From: Hymenobacter montanus
GTDB lineage: Bacteria; Bacteroidota; Bacteroidia; Cytophagales; Hymenobacteraceae
DNA: 64,000 nt
NCBI RefSeq assembly: GCF_014699115.1
Contig: NZ_JACXAD010000009.1
Coordinates: forward strand, 1 to 64,000
Direction of reading: 5' to 3'
Shown here piece by piece: positions 54,117-63,049 of the stretch. How positions within the stretch are numbered: position 1 is the stretch's first letter; every line of letters starts with the position of its first letter. The notes beneath the pieces are model-generated. The model was not told the origin of the DNA. It did no database searches and saw nothing but the letters and a program-made list of their open reading frames with translations. The translations under genes and the position numbers were made by a program.

Positions 54117-57100
54117 TCAGCCCGCCAACGGCAGCTCAATGAAAAAGTCGGTTCCTACCCCTACTTCCGTTTCAAACCAAATTCGTCCCCCCGCGCTCTC
54201 AATCCCGCGTCGAGCCACTGCCAGGCCAATGCCCGAGCCGTTTTTCTTGGTCGTGAAATTGGGCACGAACATCTTCTCGCGCACTTCCTCCGGGATGCCC
54301 GCGCCATTGTCGTGAATAGCGACCCGAACCCTGCCGGCACCCACCGGCGTGAGCGAGACCTGAATGTGCGGCTCGCGGCCCTCGGGCACGGCCTGCCGGG
54401 CATTTATCAGCAGGTTGTTGAAGGTGCGGACCAGCAGGTTCTCATCGGCATACACGATGTAGCCCTCGGTTTCGGCATCGTCGGGCAGGTGGAGCTCCAA
54501 GGCGCCGTCGTCGGTGTCGGGTTGATGAAGGGCCGCGCAGCGGCGCAGCACGGCGGCCACATCGAGCCGCTCGGGCCGCATGGCCGGCAGGTTGGTGAAG
54601 GTGCTGAAGGAAGTAGCGATGTCGCTCAGCACATCGATTTGGGTGATGAGGGTCTGGGAAATACGGCTGATAAGTTCCTCCGCATTGTCGCGTCGCTCGG
54701 CAATGGCTTTTTGCAGGAACTGCAGGCTCAGCTTCATTGGCGTGAGCGGGTTCTTGATTTCGTGGGCCACCTGGCGCGCCATCTCGCGCCAGGCCGCTTC
54801 TTTCTCCTGGGCGGCCAGCTCCCGCTTACTGGCTTCCAGCTTGGTGAGCATGGTGTTGTATTCGCGCACCAACAAGCCGATTTCGTCGTCGGAGCTGGGG
54901 TAGTCCAGCAGTTCGTTTTTACCGGTGAGGGTGGTTTGGGTCAGCTTTTCGGTGATGAGCTTGAGGGGGGCCGTCAGGTGCCGCGCCGCCACGAATGCCA
55001 ACGCCAGAAACAGCAGAAACAGCAGCGTGAAAATGTTAAGGATGGTGGTGAATAGCTCCGTTAGCTTGGTGTTCAATTCCTTTTCCGAGTCGAAAAACGG
55101 AATACCCACGTAGCCCAGAATAGGCCCGGTGGGGAGGGCAGTGTCGTCGGCCGTCGAAGTATTATCCGACACGTACGGCCGCAGGGCGGCCGGCGCTCTC
55201 CCCGAAACGGGGTGGGAGGCCAGGTGCGGGTCGCCGTGGCTGATGATGTGGCCCGCCAAGTCGGCCGCTACCGCCTCCCCTACCCCGGCCCGAATGGGCA
55301 GATACAGCGCATTGAACGACAGCGACCCCGCCCGCTCGGTGAGCAGGGCCCGCTGGCCGTTGCGCTCGCGCAGGGCCACCGCCGCCTGCGGGTTCAGCAG
55401 GGGTCCCAGCAGGCCCGCATCGAAAATCAGGGGCTGGCTGCTGGCCAGGAGCTCGCCGTGGGCATCGTAGAGGTTCAGGTCGGTTTCGGTAAGAACCGCT
55501 ACGTTCTTGGCCAGCGCCGCCAGCGTAGAGCGCGCGGTGGTATCCGACAGCAGGTGGCGCTGGCGCCGCAGGCTTTCCAAGGCCAGTTGACCGCGGCGCT
55601 CGTAGGTCCGAATCAGGTCGCGCTGATAAGAGTCGATGAGCTGGCTGGCGGTGGCTACGCTTACCACCACCAGGGGCACGACGATGCCCACGTTCAACAG
55701 CAGCCGGATGCGGGTACTAAAGTTAATTCGCAGCGGGGCGGCCCCCCGGCCGCGCAACAGCAGCAAGACCCCGCTCACCACCAGCCAGAAAAAGGAGGAG
55801 AGCAGAAATTGAAACGAGAAGTTGGCTAGCCAGTCGCCCGGCGAATACGTGGCCGTGGTCACCACCACCGTGCGGTCGAGCGAGCCCCGCACGGCATAGT
55901 GATGGTAGCCATTTAGACTCAGCCCGGCGCCGTAGAGGCGCGGCTGGCTCAGCGCCGAAACCGGTAGGTTGTTGGCGTAATCGAAGTCGCCCTCGCTGTA
56001 CACCAGCCGGCCCTCCTTGTAGCCGGCGTAGCTGAGTTCCGTAGCCAGCCCCGGCTGGAAGAACTTCTGGTCGACCAACAGCTCCGGCAGGACGCTATAG
56101 GTGGTGAGCTTCTTGAGGGTTAGCTCGACCCGGACCCCACCCAGGGGGAGGCCGAAGCCGTTGATGCGCCTGCCCGGAACCGTGATTTGCGCGACGTAGC
56201 GCCGCGAGCTGAACGGATTGCCCGAATGCAACAGGTACACGCCGCGCTGGTCGGTCCGCGTGGCGTGGCGCTCCAGGTAGGCCCGCGAGGCGACCAGGCC
56301 AGGGGTACCGGGCGGCGCATCCAGGGGGGCGCCGGCGGCGTCGTAGAGGGTGATGCTGCTCTCGTACTTGTCGAAGTAATCGCTCAAATACTGCCGGGCA
56401 ATCCGCTGCCGCACCACCTCCGTTTGCCCAAACGCCGCCGACAGCGACTGGCGGACGAAGGGATCGGCGGCAATGGCCTGCATGCGCTCTCCCAGGTAAA
56501 ATTCTCCCTGAAAATCGTTGTCAACGAGCAGGTTTCCCGCCAGGCGCTGCTTATCGGCCAGCAGTTGGCGCTCAAAATGCGAGTAGAGCGCCAGGGCCCC
56601 GGTAGCGGAGGCCAGCGCCAGGAGCAAGGTAATCAGCACCGACGTCTGGTAACTGCCCACGGTGGATATGGTCTGCAGCTTCACGGCGGGTACCAGCGCC
56701 GCAAACAGCAGCAGTATGCCCGCCAGCAAAACCCAGGGCTCCCCCAGCGCGAGCCCCAGGCCCAGCAGCGGCAGGGCTGGCAGTACGGGTCCCAGCAGTA
56801 ACACTCGCCGCGGCACGTGCTGCAACAGCACCCCGGCCAGCTGGATCAAGCCTAAAAAGCCGGCCAGCCAGGCTACCGAATGAAGCAGTACGGCCAGGGC
56901 CAGCAACATCCAGGAGTTGGTTATTTGCAGGTTTCGCGTTACGTCCAAGCTCAACTGCGAGCTGCCGAACGCCGTCAGGTAATAGCCGAAGAGCAACACC
57001 AGCCACCCCCCAAACGCCAGCCCGAGCAGGGCCATGACCAGTACCTGCCCGCGCGGGGAGCGGGGCGCCCGCACGCGTTTCAGCACCTTCAGGTGGCGCC

Positions 57101-58055
57101 ACAGCGCGCTGCCCCCCGCCGCCACTACCAGGGCCAGCAGGGCGTCCAGCAATAAATCGCCCAACGAAGGCGCCCACCATGCTGCCGCATAAACCCGCGG
57201 GTCGAAAAGCGGGAGCTCGATATAAGAATACGGCACCCCAAAATACAGCAACCCACCCCGCAACACGATTAAGGGCAGCACAAAGGCCGCCACGGCCGCC
57301 CCCACCCGCCTAACCCGCCACAAGCGCCACGCCAACAGCAGCCACCCGGCCGCGTACAGCACGCTGCCCAGCCCGAGCAGCACCAGCGGCACGTACTGCC
57401 CCGTCAGGGGGTTAGGTTGCAGGCGCCTTATAGAGAACAGGTAACGCCCATTCTCCGCCTCGAAGCGGGCTCCGCTGCGCGCCGTGCTGTCGGAGACTAC
57501 TTGCAGCTCCAGGCCCCGGAATAAGGACTGTTCTCCCCCTTCCCGTAAATAGCGGTTGCTGATGCCGTACCGCTGCTGCAGCGGCACGTAGGTCAGAATC
57601 AGGTACCGGCCGGCCGGGCGGCGCAGCATCAGAAAATGACCCATCGGGTTTTCGATGAGGTGTTCGGCATCCGGGCTGGACGCTTCCGCTTCGGGCCGGA
57701 CGGTGGCGTCGGACCAGTAGCGCAGGGTGCCATTTTCCAGTACGCAGGTTGGGTAGGTGGTTTGGGCCAGCAGCTTCTGAAAGCTGTAATTCCCAAGCTG
57801 TAGCTGCGCCGCTACGGCTTCGGCCTCGCGATGAGCCGTGTTTTTAGCGTCCCGCACAAGCTGTTGCAGGCGGGTTACGTCGGTGCGGTATACTACTCCC
57901 GACGTCTGCGCGTAGCGGCTAGCCAGGTAGCTGCCCACAAAGCACAGCGTACCTGCCAGTAGCAACAACGAGGGCAAACGCCGCCACGTGCGAGGTAGAA
58001 CCACTGATTTGCTGAGGTTATGAAAAGATTTCAGAAAAAAGGAAGTCAGGCTCAA
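54117..58055 (-). CDS. Very large membrane sensor histidine kinase (NtrY-like core)
   Basis: A kinase of about 1312 residues. One helix lies near 28–45, followed by a periplasmic region. A multi-helix membrane block spans about 200–500, with a second extracytoplasmic region and further helices near 750–815 and 985–1010. It then has a HAMP segment and a HisKA domain with the phospho-acceptor H1098 (RQVAHEIKNPLTPMKL). The HATPase domain has NNLLINARQAV, DNGAGIPEEV and GSGIGLAVARRGIESAGG. The start is TTG 58055, with no nearby ATG. No response regulator gene is adjacent. The outer-membrane protein gene follows by 73 bp. Confidence 0.88.
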   Translation of the reverse strand: MSLTSFFLKSFHNLSKSVVLPRTWRRLPSLLLLAGTLCFVGSYLASRYAQTSGVVYRTDVTRLQQLVRDAKNTAHREAEAVAAQLQLGNYSFQKLLAQTTYPTCVLENGTLRYWSDATVRPEAEASSPDAEHLIENPMGHFLMLRRPAGRYLILTYVPLQQRYGISNRYLREGGEQSLFRGLELQVVSDSTARSGARFEAENGRYLFSIRRLQPNPLTGQYVPLVLLGLGSVLYAAGWLLLAWRLWRVRRVGAAVAAFVLPLIVLRGGLLYFGVPYSYIELPLFDPRVYAAAWWAPSLGDLLLDALLALVVAAGGSALWRHLKVLKRVRAPRSPRGQVLVMALLGLAFGGWLVLLFGYYLTAFGSSQLSLDVTRNLQITNSWMLLALAVLLHSVAWLAGFLGLIQLAGVLLQHVPRRVLLLGPVLPALPLLGLGLALGEPWVLLAGILLLFAALVPAVKLQTISTVGSYQTSVLITLLLALASATGALALYSHFERQLLADKQRLAGNLLVDNDFQGEFYLGERMQAIAADPFVRQSLSAAFGQTEVVRQRIARQYLSDYFDKYESSITLYDAAGAPLDAPPGTPGLVASRAYLERHATRTDQRGVYLLHSGNPFSSRRYVAQITVPGRRINGFGLPLGGVRVELTLKKLTTYSVLPELLVDQKFFQPGLATELSYAGYKEGRLVYSEGDFDYANNLPVSALSQPRLYGAGLSLNGYHHYAVRGSLDRTVVVTTATYSPGDWLANFSFQFLLSSFFWLVVSGVLLLLRGRGAAPLRINFSTRIRLLLNVGIVVPLVVVSVATASQLIDSYQRDLIRTYERRGQLALESLRRQRHLLSDTTARSTLAALAKNVAVLTETDLNLYDAHGELLASSQPLIFDAGLLGPLLNPQAAVALRERNGQRALLTERAGSLSFNALYLPIRAGVGEAVAADLAGHIISHGDPHLASHPVSGRAPAALRPYVSDNTSTADDTALPTGPILGYVGIPFFDSEKELNTKLTELFTTILNIFTLLFLLFLALAFVAARHLTAPLKLITEKLTQTTLTGKNELLDYPSSDDEIGLLVREYNTMLTKLEASKRELAAQEKEAAWREMARQVAHEIKNPLTPMKLSLQFLQKAIAERRDNAEELISRISQTLITQIDVLSDIATSFSTFTNLPAMRPERLDVAAVLRRCAALHQPDTDDGALELHLPDDAETEGYIVYADENLLVRTFNNLLINARQAVPEGREPHIQVSLTPVGAGRVRVAIHDNGAGIPEEVREKMFVPNFTTKKNGSGIGLAVARRGIESAGGRIWFETEVGVGTDFFIELPLAG

Positions 58056-58265
58056 GCAAGCTCTTGCCTAAGCGAATGAGTATCGAATAAGTCTAGGCCC
58101 TTAAAAAGCAAAATAACCTAAAATAGCGGTTGCTGCTGGCAGCTCAGCTACCAGCCTGCGCCCAATTGCCCGCTTAATTCAAGTAAGCCTCTCCGCAAAA
58201 TCCACGCCTAACAAAAAATGCCGCCCCAAGGCAGCACTTTGGTCCATTACCAGGAGGGCCGGATA

Positions 58266-58655
58266 TTAAGCCGGCCGGGAGTAGCGGGGGTCAAAACTGG
58301 CGCCGCCAAAAGCATACAGCATCACGGCCCGCGCATACCGAAACATCAGGGGGGTAAACACCAACACCGCCGCCGCTACAACCCCGACGTACACCCACAC
58401 CGCCGGGTCATGGCCAAGGAAATACAAGAGCAGCCCCACCACGGCTACAATCAACGTGGAAAACCCATAGCTGATGTACATCGCGCCCCAGTAAAACCCT
58501 ACCTCGGGCTCGAAGGCCTGCCCGCACACGGGGCACTGGGCCGGCATTTCATCGAACCGGCGCAGGTTCAGGGCGGAGTACGAAAAGAGCTTGCCGAGGC
58601 GGCAGCGCGGGCACCGCAGGGCCAATAAAGCGAGCACGGCCGCTGGCGCGCCCAT
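58266..58655 (-). CDS. DUF983 protein
   Basis: A 129-residue protein with two CxxC pairs (C15/C18 in RCPRCRLG and C41/C44 in QCPVCG), probably a zinc ribbon. Two membrane helices follow (about 60–80 and 85–107). Its function is unknown. DUF983 genes are often found with cytochrome oxidase genes, as here. The ATG shares one base with the stop codon of the upstream gene (TAATG), which shows translational coupling. It is the last gene of the oxidase run. Confidence 0.9.
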   Translation of the reverse strand: MGAPAAVLALLALRCPRCRLGKLFSYSALNLRRFDEMPAQCPVCGQAFEPEVGFYWGAMYISYGFSTLIVAVVGLLLYFLGHDPAVWVYVGVVAAAVLVFTPLMFRYARAVMLYAFGGASFDPRYSRPA

Positions 58656-58909
58656 TATTTCTTCGCCGGCTTGGGGTGCGTGCGGCGGTACCAGAAATAG
58701 CCTACCATGCCCATCAAAAGGTAGGGCACGACCATCATATACACGATACCTTTGTTGAGACCGGCTACATCGTAGTCGTCGCGCTCCTGGCGGGCCGCCT
58801 CTACCTGCGACTTACACATCACGCATTGCGCGCGCGCCGTTAGGGGAGCCAAGCTGAGCAACAAGCCTAGCAACAGGGCAAAACTTGCGAGAAAAAAGGT
58901 CTTTTTCAT
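58655..58909 (-). CDS. Small membrane protein with CxxC, oxidase operon
   Basis: An 84-residue protein with a signal peptide at about 1–28 (ending ARAQ), followed at once by C29-V-M-C32 and then an acidic linker. One membrane helix lies at about 52–72 and a Lys/Pro tail ends the protein. The N-terminal cysteine pair placed outside the membrane suggests a metal or redox role in oxidase assembly, by inference from context. ATG 58909 is preferred over the longer frame that overlaps the DUF420 gene. Confidence 0.8.
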   Translation of the reverse strand: MKKTFFLASFALLLGLLLSLAPLTARAQCVMCKSQVEAARQERDDYDVAGLNKGIVYMMVVPYLLMGMVGYFWYRRTHPKPAKK

Positions 58910-58979
58910 GGTAATAGAACACCGGGATGGCCGCAAAGTTCGAGCAGCCAGATGAAGGCAGCCGGCGCTTCCACTGAGC

Positions 58980-59549
58980 CTAGGTGTAATAAGGGGCAAT
59001 CATGAAATAAACGATAACACCCGTTACCGATACGTAAAGCCAGATCGGGAAGGTCCAGCGAGCGATGCTTTTGTGTTTGGTATACTGCCCCGTAAGCGCG
59101 AAGTACAGCGTAAACAGCACCAGGCCCACGGTCACAACCGCCAGGCTGATGTGGGTGAGTAGCAGGAAGAAATAAACATAGCGCACCGCGCCGACACCGC
59201 CAAAATGGGTGCTTTCCACCTGCGAGTGGTAAGCCACGTACGATAGCAGGAACAGCCCGCCCAGCACAAAGGCCGTACCCATCATGGCCCGGTGACGCAG
59301 CACTTGGTTGCGGCGGATGAAATAATAGCCGGCCAGTAGGCACAAGGCCGTCAGCGAGTTAAGCACGGCGTTTACGGCCGGCAAAAACTTTACTTCCGCG
59401 CCCGGAATTCGGAATAGGGCCGGAAACGAAAAGAGCACCGCTACCAGCAGCGGTACCACTACGCCCAGGGTACCGAGGATGATCTTGTAGCGGGTGTAGT
59501 CGCCCGGGGCCAGCACGGGCGGGTGCAATCGTTCAGTGGGGGTGTTCAT
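58980..59549 (-). CDS. DUF420 membrane protein (oxidase assembly, CtaM-like)
   Basis: A 189-residue protein with five predicted helices. The family pattern includes LPAVNAVLNSLTALCLLAGY, FIRRNQVLRHRAMMGTAFVL and LTHISLAVVTVGLVLFTLYF, with conserved histidines in the helices. DUF420 proteins such as CtaM/YozB are needed for assembly of aa3-type oxidases in Firmicutes. A similar role here is supported by the neighbouring oxidase genes. The start overlaps the end of the SCO-like gene by 17 bp. Confidence 0.92.
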   Translation of the reverse strand: MNTPTERLHPPVLAPGDYTRYKIILGTLGVVVPLLVAVLFSFPALFRIPGAEVKFLPAVNAVLNSLTALCLLAGYYFIRRNQVLRHRAMMGTAFVLGGLFLLSYVAYHSQVESTHFGGVGAVRYVYFFLLLTHISLAVVTVGLVLFTLYFALTGQYTKHKSIARWTFPIWLYVSVTGVIVYFMIAPYYT

Positions 59550-60207
59550 AGTCGTAAAGCTGCACGGTTATTTCCGTGAGTAATCGATCAATTTCCCGGC
59601 CATCGGTGCCGTCGTAAACACCGCGCACGCGGCGTTGGTTATCAACTAATAACAGCCGGCCGGCGGGGATGTTGGCCGTGTATACTGCCCCCGGCAACCG
59701 TTTCGGGTCGGCAGTCAGGCGAAACTCGTGCAAGGTTAGCTGCTTGAGGGTATCGGGCGGGCCGGCCAGGAAAAACCACTTGCCGGCAATAGTCCCGTAC
59801 TGCTCCGCCAGCCGGGTTAGCGCCGCTGCCTTAGTGGCTTCGGCGCTCAGCACGAACGTAACCAGGCGCACCCGGGGTTCGTGCCGGAACTTCTCCTGCA
59901 CCCGGAGCAGCGCGCGGGCCACGCCCGCGCTGGCCGCGTCGTCGCCGTAAAACTGAGCGATGTACACCCCCCGGCCCAGCTCTTGGCTATTTACCGCCCG
60001 CCCCGTCGAGGCCGCCAGGCGAAATGGAGCAACCTGATGAAAAACGGTATCGCGCCGCCACTTTCCGCCAACCAGCGTGGAATCCACGCGGTCGGGCAGG
60101 TAAGTGGGCAGCGCGTAACGGTTGGAGCCGAAGCTGAACAGAAACAGAAAAGCCAGTACCGGCACCAATAGCAGCAGCCCCAGCAGGAGGGTTTGGCGGG
60201 GCCGCAT
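59533..60207 (-). CDS. SCO-like thioredoxin-fold protein lacking copper ligands
   Basis: A 224-residue membrane-anchored protein with one helix at about 7–28. Its position and fold fit SCO1/SenC oxidase-assembly proteins: VYIAQFYGDDA aligns with the strand before the active site, and RLLLVDNQRRVRGVYDGTD is the typical late strand. The CxxxC copper-binding pair is absent: the expected cysteines are replaced within YGDDAASAG, and the usual late His is missing too. It therefore cannot bind copper in the known way. The gene lies between subunit IV and DUF420, overlapping the latter. Confidence 0.78.
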   Translation of the reverse strand: MRPRQTLLLGLLLLVPVLAFLFLFSFGSNRYALPTYLPDRVDSTLVGGKWRRDTVFHQVAPFRLAASTGRAVNSQELGRGVYIAQFYGDDAASAGVARALLRVQEKFRHEPRVRLVTFVLSAEATKAAALTRLAEQYGTIAGKWFFLAGPPDTLKQLTLHEFRLTADPKRLPGAVYTANIPAGRLLLVDNQRRVRGVYDGTDGREIDRLLTEITVQLYDYEHPH

Positions 60208-60210
60208 CCG

Positions 60211-60555
60211 CTATTTGAACATGTTTTCGAGTACTTCGCCCATGAACGAGCCTTCGGTAACCAGGGCTACCAGCAGCCACACCAGCAGGGAAATAGGCAC
60301 GAGGATGGTCCAGATCAGCCCTTTGGTTTCGTGCTTCAAGTGCATGAACTCACCCACGATGAAGAAGGCCTTGAAGATGGTGAGGATAATGAAGATGCTG
60401 TTGCGCATCGTACCCGGGTGCATCAGGAAGACGAAGACGAATTCAACGGCCGTAATGCCGACCAGGATGCCAAACACCCGCCAAATCCAGGCGGTGTTCG
60501 GCTTAGGAATTTCGCCAGGGGCGAGTGATTGCTCAGTAGTTGCGTGGGAAGCCAT
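60211..60555 (-). CDS. Cytochrome c oxidase subunit IV family protein
   Basis: A 114-residue protein with three helices. The pattern ITAVEFVFVFLM, then FKAFFIVGEFMHLKHETKGL, is typical of the prokaryotic subunit IV/CtaF group. It is a structural subunit of a heme-copper oxidase in the inner membrane. It follows subunit III after a 98-bp gap filled by an AT-rich inverted repeat and precedes the SCO-like gene by 3 bp. Confidence 0.93.
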   Translation of the reverse strand: MASHATTEQSLAPGEIPKPNTAWIWRVFGILVGITAVEFVFVFLMHPGTMRNSIFIILTIFKAFFIVGEFMHLKHETKGLIWTILVPISLLVWLLVALVTEGSFMGEVLENMFK

Positions 60556-60563
60556 CAGGAATA

Positions 60564-60650
60564 ATTAAAAATTAAAAGTGAAAAATTAAAAATGGTGACC
60601 GGGCCTTGGAGCAGCGCCGATTTTTAATTTTTAATTCTCAATTCTTAATT
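60564..60650. repeat. AT-rich imperfect hairpin between oxidase subunits III and IV
   Basis: Arms built from AATTAAAAATTAAAA on the left and TTTTTAATTTTTAATT on the right enclose a GC-rich loop that contains TGACC. It is the same repeat family as in elements A and B and the S23 cassette, but it lacks the IS630-type ends. It sits within the oxidase operon, so it would be part of the mRNA. Confidence 0.65.
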
Positions 60651-60653
60651 GAT

Positions 60654-61427
60654 TTAAACGAGGTAGAAGAACGTGAAGACGAATACCCACACCAAGTCTA
60701 CAAAGTGCCAGTAGAGGCCGATTTTCTCAATCATTTCGTAGTGACCCCGCTTTTCAAACGTGCCGTTGGTAGTGGCAATGAAGCACCAAATCAACAGGCA
60801 GACTCCCGAGAAAACGTGCGTGCCGTGGAAACCCGTGATGAAGAAGAACAAGTCGGCGAACAGGACCGGGCCATACTGGTTCATGGCCAGGTTGGCCCCG
60901 TGAAACACGGTTCCGTCCGCCATCACGGTGCCTTCGGTGTGGCCGTGGATAAAGTGGGTCCACTCCCAGGCCTGGCTGCCCAGGAACGTGGTACCAAACA
61001 GGATGGTCCACAACAGCCACTTCTGCACGTCCGCCTTGTCCATACGGTGGCCCGCCTCTACCGCCAGTACCATGGTCACCGAGCTCAAAATCAGGATCAT
61101 GGTCATCAATGCCACGAAGCCCAGGGGGACGTTGGCCTCGCCCATGCCCGGAAAAGCATTGAAGACGTGGTCGGGAATAGGCCACCACCGCGAACTGAAG
61201 ACAAAGTCTTTGGCCTCGCCGGTAAATACCTCGTGCTTATGGCGAATCATGCCATAAGTGGTCAGAAAAGCGGCGAAGGTGAAAGCATCAGAAAGCAGGA
61301 AGAACCACATCATTAGCTTGCCGTAGCTCGCCTTAAAGGGTTCGTTGCCGCCATCCCAGTTGCCAGTGCGTGGAGCGTCTTGGGTAGCGGGAGCAGCAGG
61401 CGGCTGCAAAGTGGTCGGTTGGGCCAT
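60654..61427 (-). CDS. Heme-copper oxidase subunit III (257 aa)
   Basis: A subunit III protein with a 30-residue soluble N terminus and five helices. Recognisable segments are GKLMMWFFLLSDAFTFAAFL, FGTTFLGSQAWEWTHFIHGH, and FFFITGFHGTHVFSGVCLLI with the conserved HGTHV. It ends with VDLVWVFVFTFFYL. It is the second of two consecutive subunit III genes, a pairing seen in Bacteroidota caa3-type oxidase clusters. Subunits I and II are not in this window. Confidence 0.95.
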   Translation of the reverse strand: MAQPTTLQPPAAPATQDAPRTGNWDGGNEPFKASYGKLMMWFFLLSDAFTFAAFLTTYGMIRHKHEVFTGEAKDFVFSSRWWPIPDHVFNAFPGMGEANVPLGFVALMTMILILSSVTMVLAVEAGHRMDKADVQKWLLWTILFGTTFLGSQAWEWTHFIHGHTEGTVMADGTVFHGANLAMNQYGPVLFADLFFFITGFHGTHVFSGVCLLIWCFIATTNGTFEKRGHYEMIEKIGLYWHFVDLVWVFVFTFFYLV

Positions 61428-61448
61428 AGCGGACAGCGTAACGTCGTT

Positions 61449-62036
61449 TTAGTGGTTCAAAAGTAAGAACAAATACAGGTACAGCCAAAGCGCGCCCAGG
61501 AAGTGCCAGTACAGCGTAGCATTCCCGATGGAAAGCATGGCCCGTGAATGCACCTGATAATTAAGCGCCCGCTTAAGTACGACCGCCAGAAAAATAAGGC
61601 CGGTCAGCAAGTGAAAAGCGTGCACGCCCATGAGCACGTACACGAATGAGCCGGACGGATTGGCGTCGGCCCCCCCAAAGTAGGTGTTGCCCGCTACCAG
61701 GTCGCCAAAGCTGTTAAATTGCCCGATCAGGAAGGCCAAACCCAGCCCCAGGGTAAGGGCTAAGCCGATCTTCATCCGCCCTATCTCATCCTTGCGAGCC
61801 GAGAAAAATGCCCACTGCATGCTCGCGCTGCTCAGGGCAATAATGATGGAGTTAATCAGCAGGGAAGCGGGTAGGTCGAACTCGCGCCAGTTGCCTTCGT
61901 CGCGCCGTACGATGTAACCGCTCGTGAAAGCCGCGAACATCATCACAATGCTGAAAATGAGCAGGATGAGCAACACCCGCTTGGGGTGCCAGCCGAGGCC
62001 TACTTCCTTTTCGGATAAAGTTTCGGAAGGGTTCAT
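61449..62036 (-). CDS. Heme-copper oxidase subunit III, short form
   Basis: A subunit III-like protein of 195 residues. Five helices are visible, with RVLLILLIFSIVMMFAAFTS, SLLINSIIIALSSASMQWAF, VYVLMGVHAFHLLTGLIFLA and YWHFLGALWLYLYLFLLLNH. The ending, with its WHFLGALWLYL motif, is the family hallmark. ATG 62036 gives a 15-residue soluble start. The next gene starts 21 bp after it. It is likely part of the same oxidase complex as the longer paralogue that follows. Confidence 0.94.
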   Translation of the reverse strand: MNPSETLSEKEVGLGWHPKRVLLILLIFSIVMMFAAFTSGYIVRRDEGNWREFDLPASLLINSIIIALSSASMQWAFFSARKDEIGRMKIGLALTLGLGLAFLIGQFNSFGDLVAGNTYFGGADANPSGSFVYVLMGVHAFHLLTGLIFLAVVLKRALNYQVHSRAMLSIGNATLYWHFLGALWLYLYLFLLLNH

Positions 62037-62130
62037 TATGTGGTGGTTGGTTGATAGGTATTCGGGTCCGTCCCGGGGCAATTGCTAACGCCGCGGAGCC
62101 GCCCGACTGCTACTGATTAACAACTAAGAA

Positions 62131-62982
62131 CTAGATTTTGTCCAGTACCAGCGCGATTTGTACGATGGGCAAGTACAGAAAAGAGGCAAACATGATGCGC
62201 AGGGCGGCCTTGCGCGACTGGGTTCGCATCAGTTGCAGCGTCAGGAGCAGAAAGAGCACTCCGCACACCACGGCCACCAGCGCCGACACCCGACCCGAGA
62301 TATTGAATTCCAGGGGCAGCAGGCTGAGCGGAATCAGCAGCAGCGTGTAGGTCATGATTTGGAATGCCGTGCGCAGGTCGCGGTTGCCCGGCGAGGGCAG
62401 CATTTTGAAGCCCGCCCGCTTGTAATCCTCATCCGCAACCCAGGCAATGGCCCAGAAATGTGGAAACTGCCACATAAACTGAATGCCGAACAACACCCAG
62501 GCTTCCACCCCGAGGTGGCCGGTAGCCGCTACCCATCCGATAAGCGGCGGCAAGCCCCCCGGAATAGCTCCTACGGCTACGCACACCGGCGAAATGGTTT
62601 TTAGCGGGGTGTAGATAAACCCATAAAGAATGAGCGACAACAACGAAAGCGCGGCCGTAAGCGGGTTGAAGCAATAAGCCAACAAGGCCAGCCCCACCGC
62701 TCCCAGCAGCACGCAGAACACCCAGGCTTCGGCCGGGGAGATAATGCCCAACGGCAGCGGGCGCCGGGCCGTGCGGGTCATGAGCTTGTCTAGCTCCCGC
62801 TCGTGAATCTGGTTGATGATGTTAGCGGAGCCGGTTACCAGTAAGCCCCCCACCAGCACCAGCAGGGCCTGGCTCCAGCTAAACTCGCGCGCTCCCAGCA
62901 GGTACCCTATCGCGCTGGAAAACGCCACCGTGAGCGAAAGCCGGAATTTGAGCAGCTGAAAGTAGGCGCGGGCCTTAAGCAT
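62131..62982 (-). CDS. cyoE: Heme o synthase (protoheme IX farnesyltransferase)
   Basis: UbiA-family membrane prenyltransferase that adds a farnesyl group to heme b to make heme o, the precursor of heme a. It has about 283 residues and nine helices. The first Asp-rich-type motif appears as NIINQIHERELDKLM followed by RTARRPLP. The second loop is WVADEDYKRAGFKMLP. Start choice is ATG 62982, with TTG 62985 just before it. It lies between ctaA and the subunit III genes, as expected for heme a supply to an aa3/caa3 oxidase. Confidence 0.95.
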   Translation of the reverse strand: MLKARAYFQLLKFRLSLTVAFSSAIGYLLGAREFSWSQALLVLVGGLLVTGSANIINQIHERELDKLMTRTARRPLPLGIISPAEAWVFCVLLGAVGLALLAYCFNPLTAALSLLSLILYGFIYTPLKTISPVCVAVGAIPGGLPPLIGWVAATGHLGVEAWVLFGIQFMWQFPHFWAIAWVADEDYKRAGFKMLPSPGNRDLRTAFQIMTYTLLLIPLSLLPLEFNISGRVSALVAVVCGVLFLLLTLQLMRTQSRKAALRIMFASFLYLPIVQIALVLDKI

Positions 62983-63049
62983 CAATAACCTTAGTAATTT
63001 CGTCGCTGATCCCCTCTGAATTGAACCTCAGCCGAACGGGCCCGCAAAG

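Noticed and set aside
58112..58150. TAGCGGTT near 58114 as a MITE end
   Set aside because: The next bases do not follow the element A or B end, and no inverted partner was found downstream.
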